In this document: piece after piece, positions 6,843 through 14,084 of the stretch
Layout of the letters: each line of letters starts with the position of its first letter
Numbering within the stretch: position 1 is the first letter of the stretch
Assembly (NCBI GenBank): GCA_002394305.1
Contig: DGTM01000046.1
Coordinates: 25,072 to 46,747 of the forward strand
Origin: Prevotellaceae bacterium UBA4336
Lineage (GTDB): Bacteria; Bacteroidota; Bacteroidia; Bacteroidales; Bacteroidaceae
Direction: 5' to 3'
DNA: 21,676 nucleotides
Position numbers and translations under genes: made by a program
Notes under the pieces: generated by a model
The model's database searches: none
What the model saw: only the letters and a program-made list of their open reading frames with translations
Told to the model about the DNA's origin: nothing

Positions 6843-6869
6843 TGTTTCACCCCCAAACACAGAGACAGA

Positions 6870-8015
6870 ATGAAAAACAATAGAGTCATATTACTGACGG
6901 CCATGCTCTTGTCTGCCGTCGTCTCGCGGGGGCAGGACATCGCCCTCATGCAGAGCGACGACGGCACGTGGAGACTTGCCGCCATGCCCGCCTACGACGT
7001 CAGCCTGCAGGTCGAGTATGCCAGCGACTCCATCCCGGCTCCGGCGGACGAAATACTTCTCTCGCCCGGCGCGGACGGCACGTGGATACTGGCTGCCATG
7101 CCTGCCTGCGACGTCAGTCTGGAGGTCGAGTATGAGAACGACTCCATACCGGCCCCGGCGGACGACATCTTCCTCATCCATGGCACGGACAGCACCTGGA
7201 CGCTGCCCTCCATGCCCGCCTGTGACGTTGTCCTCGTGGTAGAATACGAGGACGAAGACATTCCCGTCAATCCGGACGACATCTTCCTCACGCACAACAG
7301 CGACGGCACCTGGACACTTGCCCGTATGCCCGACTACGACGTACAGCTCGAGATAGAATACGACGACGAGGAGCTGCCTGTGCCCATCGAGTTTGCAACA
7401 GCCGTCGAGCCCTTCGACGTGGCCCAGCCCGGCGAGGCTGTCACGACGGAAAGCGGCATCGTCATCTCCCTCGACGACAGCGACACCGTCGACCCCGTTG
7501 AAGGAAGCGTCACCCTGCACACCACCTACACCACCGACGAGCTGGCAAGCATGGTGTCGGACAACGTCCCGGGTTCGTCGTCCTTCGCCGAAGCCTTCAA
7601 GGGCGTCTGCTTCTTCCTCGCCGCAGGCAAGGGTAGGGTAGAGCTGGACATCGAGACCTTCGGCAACTACATGATGAGCGTCGTGGAAAACAGCCAGCTG
7701 ATAGGCAACTACGCGAAAACCGTCAAGGGCACCATCGTCATAGAGTATGACGTCGAGGCCGACACATGGTTCTTCGCCTACCCGTCCGTCAGCACGCCTT
7801 CCGGCATACGCCGCGCCAACGCGTCCGACACCGATGGCGGCCTGAAGCTGTTCAGCATCAGGATTATCCCCGAAGAGATATACGACCCGGACGGCATCGC
7901 CTCGCCCCTCGCAGGGCAGGAAGACGGAGCCGTCTACAACCTCGGAGGCCAACGCCTCGGCAGGCTGCGGCACGGTCTGAACATCGTCGGCGGCAGGAAG
8001 ATACTCGTCAAATAA
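6870..8015 (+). CDS. Secreted protein with four ~38-residue InlB-like repeats and sorting tail
   Basis: 381 residues. A signal peptide (MKNNRVILLTAMLLSAVVSRG) leads into four tandem repeats of about 38 residues, marked by DGTW at 31, 70, 145 and DSTW at 107, each continuing MPxYDVxLxVEY. This is the pattern of divergent InlB B-repeat-type domains. A second region (about 178-338) is beta-rich with no recognised family. The last 27 residues (YNLGGQR...GLNIVGGRKILVK) match the tail of three other secreted proteins here, which I take as a type IX secretion-like sorting signal (inference). Repeats 1-3 also share a DSIPAPAD-type linker, so they arose by recent duplication. Probably surface-exposed or secreted; ligand unknown. 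Confidence 0.8.
   Translation: MKNNRVILLTAMLLSAVVSRGQDIALMQSDDGTWRLAAMPAYDVSLQVEYASDSIPAPADEILLSPGADGTWILAAMPACDVSLEVEYENDSIPAPADDIFLIHGTDSTWTLPSMPACDVVLVVEYEDEDIPVNPDDIFLTHNSDGTWTLARMPDYDVQLEIEYDDEELPVPIEFATAVEPFDVAQPGEAVTTESGIVISLDDSDTVDPVEGSVTLHTTYTTDELASMVSDNVPGSSSFAEAFKGVCFFLAAGKGRVELDIETFGNYMMSVVENSQLIGNYAKTVKGTIVIEYDVEADTWFFAYPSVSTPSGIRRANASDTDGGLKLFSIRIIPEEIYDPDGIASPLAGQEDGAVYNLGGQRLGRLRHGLNIVGGRKILVK
6961..7375 (+). repeat. Intragenic ~114-bp tandem repeats (four copies)
   Basis: The coding repeat appears as recurring GACGGCACGTGGA-like, ATGCCCGCCT and GTCGAGTATG words about 111-117 bp apart. Copies 1 and 2 are the most alike at nucleotide level, so copy number could vary by recombination. 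Confidence 0.75.
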
Positions 8016-8040
8016 CCCGGCTTGCCCCGGAGCAAGCGCG

Positions 8041-8124
8041 AATCGCACATGTTGCACGAACAGGGTCAGCCCCATACCCGGTTCTTGTATGGGTAGGCTG
8101 GCAGTTCGTGCAATTTGTGTGATT
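8041..8124. repeat. 84-bp imperfect inverted repeat downstream of the InlB-like gene
   Basis: Nested pairings: AATCGCACA (8041-8049) with TGTGTGATT (8116-8124, one mismatch), TTGCACGAAC (8052-8061) with GTTCGTGCAA (8104-8113, perfect), and inside these CAGCC/GGCTG and CCATAC/GTATGG. A short perfect hairpin GCTTGC/GCAAGC precedes it at 8020-8037. It is intergenic and may act as transcript terminator or 3'-end stabiliser, but it lacks a clean T-run. Confidence 0.75.
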
Positions 8125-8193
8125 TTGTATGGCTTCTGATACCGTGACATCTCTTTTTTTCGCTATTTCCTTTCCCCGTTCCTTTTTTTTTCG

Positions 8194-8201
8194 TACCTTT
8201 G
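8194..8201 (+). promoter_or_regulatory. Promoter -7 element for the cohesin-like gene
   Basis: TACCTTTG at 8194-8201, within TTTTTCGTACCTTTGCA, a 17-base string that recurs at the PASTA promoter. The upstream -33 region is T-rich without a clear TTG. The leader would be about 28 bases. Confidence 0.7.
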
Positions 8202-8234
8202 CACGGAAAAACATCTGTAAAGGAACCGATTCGT

Positions 8235-8864
8235 ATGAAGAGCCACCGTATTTCGCTCCTGTCTGCCGCCCTTCTTTGGGGCACAGCCTGGGCAGGGAAT
8301 GACAACTGTTTCTATTTTACCGATGCTGTCGTGCTGCCCGGCGGACAGACCAGCATCGAGCTCTGCATGCGGAACAGTGCGGCGGACTTGACATGCCTCG
8401 AGGCGGAGGTCCGGTTGCCCGAAGGCCTGAGCCTGGTCTGCGACGGGGAGGGCATCCCCGTGGCTACTCTCTACCGCAACCGCACGGCCGGACACGACCT
8501 GCAGGTCGGCGTCCTCGAGAACGGTAACCTCAAGCTGCTTGTCAGCGACATCGACGGCAGTCTCTTCAGCGGCGAGGAAGGTCCCATCCTGAGCTTCCGC
8601 GTCCAGGCATCCGAGACGGCTCCCACAGGCGAGTGTGCCCTGCAGACCACGGGCGAGTCGCTTCTGGTCGACACCAACGCCGAGGCCTACTACAGCGTCG
8701 GCGTGACGGGCAGTGTCCTCGTGACCGACGATGCGACTCGTATCGGCCTCACCGGCACCCCCTCTTCCGCGGACGGAGGGAGAGTCTATAACCTCGCAGG
8801 CCAGCGCCAGAACAAGATGCAGCGTGGCGTCAATATCGTAGGCGGAAGGAAAGTATTAAAATAA
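8235..8864 (+). CDS. Secreted cohesin-like domain protein with sorting tail
   Basis: 209 residues from the ATG at 8235; an open frame reaches back to a TTG at 8199, but that lies in the promoter itself. Signal peptide MKSHRISLLSAALLWGTAWA. The body reads as a cohesin-like beta-sandwich: a Gly/Gln turn then SIELCMRN, EVRLPEGLSLV, then HDLQVGVLENGNLKLLVSD and GPILSFRVQASE, the usual order of strands in Bacteroidales cohesin-like modules. It ends in the YNLAGQR...VNIVGGRKVLK tail shared with its neighbours. Cohesin-like modules usually mediate protein-protein binding; no partner dockerin is clearly seen here. It has its own promoter and a strong terminator 40 bases downstream. Confidence 0.78.
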   Translation: MKSHRISLLSAALLWGTAWAGNDNCFYFTDAVVLPGGQTSIELCMRNSAADLTCLEAEVRLPEGLSLVCDGEGIPVATLYRNRTAGHDLQVGVLENGNLKLLVSDIDGSLFSGEEGPILSFRVQASETAPTGECALQTTGESLLVDTNAEAYYSVGVTGSVLVTDDATRIGLTGTPSSADGGRVYNLAGQRQNKMQRGVNIVGGRKVLK

Positions 8865-8903
8865 GAGATGTGCATCGTGAAGGTGAAGGATGCACGATAA
8901 AGA

Positions 8904-8936
8904 AAAGGGGCTTCTGAATCGTTCAGAAGCCCCTTT
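8904..8936. terminator. Bidirectional terminator between the cohesin-like gene and efp
   Basis: A 15-bp perfect stem (8904-8918 with 8922-8936), loop TCG, with T residues on the 3' side and A residues on the 5' side. It can end both the plus-strand secreted gene and the minus-strand efp. Confidence 0.92.
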
Positions 8937-8969
8937 CTCTATTCCCACTCTTCCGTGGGGAGAGGAATC

Positions 8970-9533
8970 TTACTTCACGCGGCCGAGGTAGCTGCCGTCG
9001 CGGCTGTCGACTTCCACAATCTCACCTTCCTCGATGAAGAGAGGCACGCGAATCTCGGCGCCGGTCTCTACGCGGGCAGGCTTCAGGGTGTTGGTGGCTG
9101 TGTCGCCCTTCAGGCCGGGCTCTGTCCAGACAATCTGCAGATGTACCTTGACGGGAACGTCGGCATAGAGTACGGTCTCGGTGCTGGCGTCCACGACAAC
9201 CTCCACGTTCTCGCTCTCCTTGAGGAACTTCACGCCGTTCACCTGGTCGGGAGCAATGGTAATCTGTTCGTAGGTCTCGTTGTTCATGAATACCAGGTCG
9301 TCGCCGTCCTTGTAGAGATACTGATAGGGCCGACGCTCTACGCGCACGTCTTCGAGGCGTTCGCCGATGTTGAAGCGCTTCTCGATGACGCCGCCGTTCA
9401 CAACGTCCTTCAGCGTTACGTTCATGATGGTGTTGCCCTTACCGGGTTTGCGGTGAAGGAAGTCGATGCAGAAATAGAGCTTGCCGTCCATGCGGATGCA
9501 GGTGCCTTTCTTGATGTCCTGTGAATTAATCAT
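8970..9533 (-). CDS. efp: Translation elongation factor P
   Basis: 187 residues, full length. EF-P binds the ribosome between the P and E sites and relieves stalling at proline stretches. The N-terminal KOW-like domain carries the loop KPGKGNT with Lys32 at the tip, the position modified in many bacteria. The two OB domains follow, with the C-terminal signature GAEIRVPLFIEEGEIVEVDSRDG near 158-181. The start MINSQDIKKGTCI is typical. A promoter (TACCTTTG on the minus strand) lies about 55 bases upstream and the gene ends at the shared terminator, so it is probably monocistronic. It lies head-to-head with rpmH. Confidence 0.97.
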   Translation of the reverse strand: MINSQDIKKGTCIRMDGKLYFCIDFLHRKPGKGNTIMNVTLKDVVNGGVIEKRFNIGERLEDVRVERRPYQYLYKDGDDLVFMNNETYEQITIAPDQVNGVKFLKESENVEVVVDASTETVLYADVPVKVHLQIVWTEPGLKGDTATNTLKPARVETGAEIRVPLFIEEGEIVEVDSRDGSYLGRVK

Positions 9534-9587
9534 AAAAATTGGGTTACTTATTTGTTTGTATTATGTCGTTTAATCCGTTTTGCGCTG

Positions 9588-9620
9588 CAAAGGTAAGAAA
9601 ATTATGTCAAAGTAGAACAA
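9588..9620 (-). promoter_or_regulatory. Promoter for efp
   Basis: On the minus strand TACCTTTG occupies 9595-9588, preceded at 22 bases by TTG (9620-9618). The spacing is slightly long, but the -7 element is perfect. Confidence 0.65.
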
Positions 9621-9646
9621 TTATGGAAGAAAAAGTTGCAAAGTAC

Positions 9647-9677
9647 TTGCGTAAATGAAAAAAAAGGCGTAATTTTG
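9647..9677 (+). promoter_or_regulatory. Promoter for rpmH
   Basis: TTG at 9647-9649, a 20-base spacer and TAATTTTG at 9670-9677. It shares the core AAAAAGGCGTAATTTTGC with the SPOR lipoprotein promoter. Confidence 0.75.
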
Positions 9678-9723
9678 CCCCCCGAATCGTCAACAGACAC
9701 AATAATAATAACAAGAATAAGAT

Positions 9724-9879
9724 ATGAAAAGGACATTTCAACCCCACAACCGTCGCCGTAACAACAAGCACGGTTTCCGTCAGAGAATGGCAACTGCCAA
9801 TGGCCGCCGCGTGCTGGCATCCCGTCGTGCTAAGGGCCGCAAGAAGCTCACAGTTTCAGACGAGAGACACGGCAAGTAA
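9724..9879 (+). CDS. rpmH: 50S ribosomal protein L34
   Basis: A 51-residue protein beginning MKRTFQPHNRRRNNKHGFR, followed by RMATANGRRVLASRRAKGRK. This is the highly conserved L34 sequence (TFQPxxRRRxxxHGFRxRM...GRxVLxxRRxKGRxxL), a small basic protein of the large ribosomal subunit. The C-terminus (KLTVSDERHGK) is a modest extension typical of Bacteroidetes. Promoter about 47 bases upstream, strong hairpin 20 bases downstream: a single-gene transcript. The usual partner rnpA is not next to it. Confidence 0.98.
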   Translation: MKRTFQPHNRRRNNKHGFRQRMATANGRRVLASRRAKGRKKLTVSDERHGK

Positions 9880-9899
9880 AAAGTTCGACACCAAAAGGA

Positions 9900-9941
9900 A
9901 ACAGGAAAGGAAGCAAGGGAAACCCTGCTTCCTTTCCTGTT
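9900..9941. terminator. Terminator between rpmH and the PCMD-like gene
   Basis: A long stem (9900-9919 with 9923-9941, one bulged A) with loop AAA. On the minus strand the stem is followed by CCTTTTGG, so it probably serves both the convergent 9979-11739 gene and rpmH. Confidence 0.85.
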
Positions 9942-9978
9942 GTTATAGGGGCAGAATCATTTCGTCAACCTCTTGCAG

Positions 9979-11739
9979 TCAGAAGTGTACCTTCCTGCCG
10001 TTCACGATGACGATGCCCTTGTAGGCCTTGTCAACCAGCTGGCCGCTGAGGTTGTAGACGGGCGACGGATTCTTGGTGCGGTCGCTTAGGACATCATGAA
10101 TGGCGGTCGCCTCGTTTGCAAACTGCAGCTCGGTAATCCACAGTTTGGAGCCCGGTGCCGATGCGCCCTTGCCCTCGGTGCTTGAACTCATGCTGCTGGC
10201 ACTTGATGTGATGTCGATGTAGAAAGCCCTGATGCTCCAGCCGAGGTTGGAAAGGCTTATGCCATATTCGTCCTCTGACAGGTCGATATAGCCGAAGGTC
10301 CAGTCTGCTGCAGCCTCGGTAATCTTCTTGCGGAACTTCATAGTGCGTGTCACCCCCTTCTTTATAATCAGGTCCTCGTTGAACTGGATGAACACTTGTG
10401 CCACGTCGCCAGCCACGGGCTGGTACTTATACCAGAAAGTGAGATAGCGTGCAGGGATGCCGTCCGATGGGACACCTTGCTCGTACTCGCTGCCGGTCAT
10501 CTTCGAGAGGAAGCGGTCGGTGACCAGAAGCGATGTGGTAACCGACTCGCCCGGCATGCCTGCCACCGACATGTCAACGGTCTTCGACTCAAGCAGAGCC
10601 GCAGAGGAGCCGTCGGTACGGCCCTCGGTCTTTGTCACGCAGCCGGGTGCCAGGATGTTGAATGTGTCCCAGTAGCCTGCCGGTGACGTGTAGCTTCCGC
10701 CGCCCAGCTCTGCGGGCAGACTGCGCTCTTCCCATTCGGCAAAGTCTCCGTTAGGTACTTGCGACAGGGGTTCTGGCGCTGATGTGCCGACGGCATCCGC
10801 TGTGCAGTTGCCGCTCTCTAAATTGAACGTGAACGTTACGTTATAGTTGCCGCTTGCCGGCACTGTGAAGGTAAAGTTTTTACCGTCTTGTCCGCCAATG
10901 CCCCAGTTCACTTCCCAGCTATGGTTCTGCACTACCTTATATTCGTATGTCGTACCTGATTCCAGGGCTACGTTTTTCTTCACGAGCTGATAATTGCTTG
11001 CGTCAATGGTGGTCATGTCATTGTCTGTGTCCGCCGGATCCCATCCCCATCCTTCCGGACCGGGACCGAATATCGCTGAGGAACCGCAGACAGTATATAC
11101 GTTTTCTTCTACCAGACTGGTAACCACCGAGAAGTTTGCTCCCGTCTTTTGCTTGTATTCGTTCCAGGCGTTGGCACCCTGCTCGGTATAGGCTTTCACC
11201 GTAAATTCGGGCTGTGTGTCGACAATGTAGGAACCGAGTGTCAGCGTGCCTGCCACGTTGCAGTCAATCGTTTCCAGTTTCGGGCAACCGCTGAAGCAGG
11301 CATCGGGAATCGTGTAGTCTCCAACTGCCTCAATGCCGATGATGGTGAGCTCCTTATAGTAGGCGAACTGTTTGGGCAGCAGAGCCACATTCTTGACATA
11401 GAGCCGCTTCACATTGTCCTGCGCCGTCATTTCTTCGCCGGCCAGCTGCTTTGTGTAACTGCGGAACATCGGTTCCCAATAGTTAGGGTCACTGAGGTCG
11501 GATGTCGTGAACTGAGCAGTCTTCGAAGCTTCGATTGGCTCGACTGTCAGTTGGAATTGCGGACCGCGGTCGGCAATCTCGTAGGTGTCGAGCGTGAAGC
11601 GGTAGTTGTTTGTCCAATTCTCGCCAGTGAACTTCATATACGAGTTCGTGATGACAGGGTCTTGCAGCGTAATCTGCGCCTGTGCGCTCAGCGCTATCGT
11701 AAAGAGCGCAACCCAGAGAGAAATCAGTTTAGCTTTCAT
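9979..11739 (-). CDS. Secreted multidomain protein with PCMD-like region and sorting tail
   Basis: 586 residues with signal peptide MKAKLISLWVALFTIALSAQA. In order: an N-terminal region of unknown fold; about 115-205, a BspA/LRR_5-like segment (DYTIPDACFSGCPKLETID); about 213-317, a carbohydrate-binding-like beta-sandwich (GTTYEYKVVQNHSWEVNWG, then FTVPASGNYNVTFTF), as in starch-binding Sus-type modules; about 328-545, a domain with NGDFAEWEE, GYWDTFN, RYLTFWYKYQPVAGD and SKLWITELQF, which resembles the PCMD family (putative carbohydrate metabolism domain). It ends YNLSGQL...GIVIVNGRKVHF, the sorting-like tail. Glycan binding at the cell surface is a fair inference; no catalytic residues are identifiable. 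Transcribed from the promoter at 11938-11968 with a leader of about 190 bases. Confidence 0.78.
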   Translation of the reverse strand: MKAKLISLWVALFTIALSAQAQITLQDPVITNSYMKFTGENWTNNYRFTLDTYEIADRGPQFQLTVEPIEASKTAQFTTSDLSDPNYWEPMFRSYTKQLAGEEMTAQDNVKRLYVKNVALLPKQFAYYKELTIIGIEAVGDYTIPDACFSGCPKLETIDCNVAGTLTLGSYIVDTQPEFTVKAYTEQGANAWNEYKQKTGANFSVVTSLVEENVYTVCGSSAIFGPGPEGWGWDPADTDNDMTTIDASNYQLVKKNVALESGTTYEYKVVQNHSWEVNWGIGGQDGKNFTFTVPASGNYNVTFTFNLESGNCTADAVGTSAPEPLSQVPNGDFAEWEERSLPAELGGGSYTSPAGYWDTFNILAPGCVTKTEGRTDGSSAALLESKTVDMSVAGMPGESVTTSLLVTDRFLSKMTGSEYEQGVPSDGIPARYLTFWYKYQPVAGDVAQVFIQFNEDLIIKKGVTRTMKFRKKITEAAADWTFGYIDLSEDEYGISLSNLGWSIRAFYIDITSSASSMSSSTEGKGASAPGSKLWITELQFANEATAIHDVLSDRTKNPSPVYNLSGQLVDKAYKGIVIVNGRKVHF

Positions 11740-11774
11740 AATCTGTAAATATATAAAAAGTGAAACAATAAATA

Positions 11775-11852
11775 AGGTTATAGGGTTTTGAGGTTATGAA
11801 GTTTTGGTCATTGACTTCGTCGACCTGACGGTTGACTTCGTCGAGCTAAAGC
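11775..11852. repeat. Short direct repeats in the leader of the PCMD-like gene
   Basis: Two 16-bp units beginning AGGTTAT and ending GTTTTG (about 11776-11807) are followed by two 21-bp units beginning TTGACTTCGTCGA (11811-11831 and 11832-11852). Confidence 0.7.
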
Positions 11853-11937
11853 TTCCCGGCACGCGGGAACATGGTGATATCTCTGCTTGCTTCTGTTTTT
11901 ACCTATCATGATGTGCATGAAAGCGTTATCTCGTCGG

Positions 11938-11968
11938 CAAAGATATGTGTTTTTTTTGTAACCTCCAA
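11938..11968 (-). promoter_or_regulatory. Promoter for the PCMD-like secreted gene
   Basis: On the minus strand TTG (11968-11966), a 20-base spacer and TATCTTTG (11945-11938). The start codon lies about 190 bases further on. Confidence 0.65.
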
Positions 11969-12164
11969 ACGATGGAGCTATAAAAGTATGAAAAAGACGA
12001 AGATATGTGGATAATGTGCGATTTCCTCTGCCTCGGCACTCCAAGGTGGTTCTCCGGCCGCAGGATTTCGGTGATTATGAGGCTGTGTACTTGTTTCTGA
12101 CCCCGGTAAATACCTTCGCATGTTACCTTTTTGTGCAGGGGAGCAAAAAAACTCTCGGCAGAAG

Positions 12165-12185
12165 ACTCTTAACTCTTAACTTTTT
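12165..12185. repeat. Heptamer array overlapping the PASTA-gene promoter
   Basis: ACTCTTA, ACTCTTA, ACTTTTT at 12165-12185, directly abutting the -7 element. The array occupies the spacer and -33 area of this promoter. Confidence 0.7.
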
Positions 12186-12187
12186 CG

Positions 12188-12195
12188 TACCTTTG
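12188..12195 (+). promoter_or_regulatory. Promoter -7 element for the PASTA-rluD-ddl cluster
   Basis: TACCTTTG at 12188-12195, in a TTTTTCGTACCTTTGCA context shared with the 8194 promoter. The -33 region is a heptamer repeat without a clear TTG. Confidence 0.65.
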
Positions 12196-12201
12196 CAGAT
12201 G

Positions 12202-12232
12202 GTTAGAGTCCCCCTTGTCCCCCAGGGGGAGA
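12202..12232. repeat. C/G-rich hairpin element in the PASTA-gene leader
   Basis: GTTAGAG followed by TCCCCC (12209-12214) pairing with GGGGGA (12225-12230). It would lie at the very 5' end of the transcript. It is related to the elements at 14023 and 16514, which also carry GTTAGAG. Confidence 0.7.
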
Positions 12233-12266
12233 GAAATAGTAAATAGAGAAAAAAGAAGTAACAAAT

Positions 12267-12911
12267 ATGTCTCTGAAAGAATTTAGGAAGAAGTTGTTCG
12301 GCCCCGTCGTCTATTGGAACCTGATAGCTATGGTGATTGTCGGCGTGGCGCTCTTCGTCGGGCTGTGCATGTGGATGTCGCACTACACGATGCACGGCGA
12401 GGGCGTGGACGTCCCCGATGTGAAGGGCATGACGCTGGGCGATGCCACGTACGCACTGGAGCGGCTGGAGCTGGTGACCGTCGTGGTGGACTCTGCCTAT
12501 GTCCGCGAGAAGCCAGCCGGCATCGTGCTGGAACAGAAGCCCGGCTTCGGCAGCCGCGTCAAGTCGGGGCGTGAAATCTACCTGACCATCAATCAGCGTC
12601 AGACGCCCACCAACACTATTCCCGACATAGCAGGCAACTGCTCGCGCCGAGAGGCAGAGGCCCGTCTGCGGGCGCTGGGCTTCAAGATTGGTCCCATGGA
12701 ATTCGTTTCCGGCGACCCCGACTGGGTCGTTGCCCTCAAGGTGGGCGGCCGCGAAGTCTACAGCGGCGAACGTGTGCCTTGCGACGTGCCTGTTGTGCTC
12801 GTGGTGGGCAGAAGCGATATGGAGGACGACATGGAGGACGAGGAGCTCGGCGGAGCATGGGACGACTCCACCGAAGCCGTCCCGCAGGAGGAATACGAAG
12901 AGGAACTCTGA
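12267..12911 (+). CDS. PASTA-domain membrane protein
   Basis: 214 residues. A short cytoplasmic N-terminus and one transmembrane helix (about 14-36, VVYWNLIAMVIVGVALFVGL) anchor two PASTA-type domains: residues 46-110 (VDVPDVKGMTLGDATYALER...GIVLEQKPGFGSRVKSGREIYLTIN) and 116-182 (TIPDIAGNCSRREAEARLRALGF...GERVPCDVPVVLVV). An acidic tail follows (EDDMEDEELGG...). PASTA domains bind peptidoglycan stem peptides or related ligands; unlike Ser/Thr kinases or PBPs, no catalytic domain is attached. The gene heads a cluster with rluD, ddl and an acyltransferase, an order I know from other Bacteroidales, consistent with an envelope role. Confidence 0.9.
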   Translation: MSLKEFRKKLFGPVVYWNLIAMVIVGVALFVGLCMWMSHYTMHGEGVDVPDVKGMTLGDATYALERLELVTVVVDSAYVREKPAGIVLEQKPGFGSRVKSGREIYLTINQRQTPTNTIPDIAGNCSRREAEARLRALGFKIGPMEFVSGDPDWVVALKVGGREVYSGERVPCDVPVVLVVGRSDMEDDMEDEELGGAWDDSTEAVPQEEYEEEL

Positions 12912-12912
12912 G

Positions 12913-12949
12913 AAAAGCGAAGAGTTGAAAAGTGAAAAGTTTAAAAAGT
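12913..12949. repeat. Heptamer array at the rluD start
   Basis: AGAGTTG, AAAAGTG and AAAAGTT run at 12921-12941, preceded by AAAAGCG at 12913 and followed by TAAAAAGTT. The annotated GTG start of rluD (12932) lies inside it. Confidence 0.75.
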
Positions 12950-14032
12950 TACGAGGTGGAAGACGACGAATTGCTGGACGATGAGCTCCTGGAACTGCTG
13001 CCGGACGTCCTGCCCGGGCAAGGCGAGGGGCAGTCGGAGGGCTACGAGCATTGGAGCATTGAGGTGGACAAGGGGCAGACGCCCGTCCGCGTCGATAAGT
13101 TCCTGATGGACCACATGCCCGGCACCAGCCGCAACCGCATACAGAAGGCAGCCGAGGCCGGTGCAATCCATGCCGGCGACAAGCCTGTCAAGAGTAACTA
13201 CAAGGTAAAGCCCGGCGACGTCATCTCTCTCGTCCTGGACCACCCGAAGCGCGACTGGGAAATCGTCCCCGAGGACATCCCCCTCGATGTTGTCTACGAG
13301 GATGAGGCCCTGCTCGTCGTCAACAAACCGGCGGGCCTCGTGGTGCATCCCGGCTGCGGCAACTACAGCGGCACGTTGGTCAATGCCCTTGCCTGGCATC
13401 TCCGCGACGACAAGGAGTTCGACCCGAACGACCCGACCGTCGGCCTTGTGCACCGCATCGACAAGGACACAAGCGGTCTGCTGGTCATAGCAAAGACAGC
13501 CGAGGCCAAGACAAGCCTGTGCAAGCAATTCTTCTACCACACGACCCGCCGCGAGTACAACGCCCTGGTGTGGGGACCCTTTGCCGACGACGACGGCATC
13601 ATCACCGGCAACATCGGGCGTCACCCGAAGGACCGCATGCAGATGGCCGTCTATCCCATGGACGGAGAAGTGGGCAAGCCTGCCGTCACCCACTACCACG
13701 TGCTGGAGCGCTTCGGGCCGGTCACGCTCGTGGAATGTCGGCTGGAGACGGGGCGCACGCATCAGATTCGTGCACACATGCGGCACATCGGCCATCCGCT
13801 CTTTGCTGACGAGCGCTATGGCGGCGACCAAATCCTCAGGGGAGAACTGACGGCCTCGTACAAAGCCTTCGTCCACAACTGCATGGAGCTGTGTCCCCGT
13901 CAGGCCCTTCATGCACGGACGCTCGGCTTCGTCCATCCCTCTACGGGCCAAGAGATGTTCTTCTCCTCTGAACTGCCCGAGGACATGACGGCGCTGCTTA
14001 ACAAATGGAGAAAAAGAAAAGACTCCCTCTAA
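12932..14032 (+). CDS. rluD: RluD-family 23S rRNA pseudouridine synthase
   Basis: 366 residues from GTG 12932. An acidic N-terminus leads to an S4 RNA-binding domain (about 52-105, VRVDKFLMDHMPGTSRNRIQK...VKSNYKVKPGD) and the RluA-type catalytic domain, with motif I NKPAGLVVHPG (131-141), motif II HRIDKDTSGLLV (174-185, catalytic Asp177) and motif III RTHQIRAHMRHIGHPL further on. It isomerises uridines in 23S rRNA (helix 69 in E. coli RluD). The true start is uncertain: GTG 12932 lies in a heptamer array, while GTG 12956 would give MEDDELLDDELL, closer to homologues as I remember them. The stop codon falls inside a C/G-rich repeat. Third-position GC is high, as in its neighbours. Confidence 0.93.
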   Translation: MKSLKSYEVEDDELLDDELLELLPDVLPGQGEGQSEGYEHWSIEVDKGQTPVRVDKFLMDHMPGTSRNRIQKAAEAGAIHAGDKPVKSNYKVKPGDVISLVLDHPKRDWEIVPEDIPLDVVYEDEALLVVNKPAGLVVHPGCGNYSGTLVNALAWHLRDDKEFDPNDPTVGLVHRIDKDTSGLLVIAKTAEAKTSLCKQFFYHTTRREYNALVWGPFADDDGIITGNIGRHPKDRMQMAVYPMDGEVGKPAVTHYHVLERFGPVTLVECRLETGRTHQIRAHMRHIGHPLFADERYGGDQILRGELTASYKAFVHNCMELCPRQALHARTLGFVHPSTGQEMFFSSELPEDMTALLNKWRKRKDSL

Positions 14033-14046
14033 CTTTCCCGGGGGAT
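14023..14046. repeat. C/G-rich repeat covering the rluD stop codon
   Basis: On the minus strand this reads ATCCCCCGGGAAAGTTAGAG followed by GGAG: a C/G palindromic core and GTTAGAG, as at 16514-16540. It encodes the last residues (DSL) and stop of rluD. Confidence 0.6.
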
Positions 14047-14050
14047 ATTT

Positions 14051-14084
14051 AAATTGTAAATGGTAAATTGTTAAATAGTAAATG
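14051..14084. repeat. Heptamer array at the ddl start
   Basis: AAATTGT, AAATGGT, AAATTGT, then TAAATAGT (one extra base) and AAATG. The ddl start codon is the last ATG of the array. Confidence 0.8.

Larger units (their letters stand above)
11740..12266. other. Gene-free region between two divergent genes
   Basis: 527 bases. It holds the leader and promoter of the minus-strand secreted gene (11740-11968) and the promoter and leader of the PASTA gene (from 12188). 8-bp and 21-bp direct repeats sit at 11775-11852 and a short hairpin (TTCCCG/CGGGAA) near 11853-11869. Between 11970 and 12160 I see no supported feature; the 79-codon ORF at 12007 has no recognisable content. Confidence 0.7.

Noticed and set aside
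6891..8150. 419-codon minus-strand ORF antisense to the InlB-like gene
   Set aside because: Mirror translation of a repeat-bearing secreted gene that has its own signal peptide and sorting tail; the antisense product has neither.
8199..8234. TTG start for the cohesin-like gene
   Set aside because: The TTG overlaps the promoter -7 element, so it would lie upstream of the transcription start; the ATG at 8235 gives a good signal peptide.
11970..12060. tRNA-like gene around CTCGGCACTCCA
   Set aside because: No T-loop (GGTTCGA-type) or cloverleaf pairing could be built on either strand.
12007..12246. 79-codon plus-strand ORF before the PASTA gene
   Set aside because: It runs through the promoter and a C/G repeat and has no recognised domain, so it is probably non-coding.
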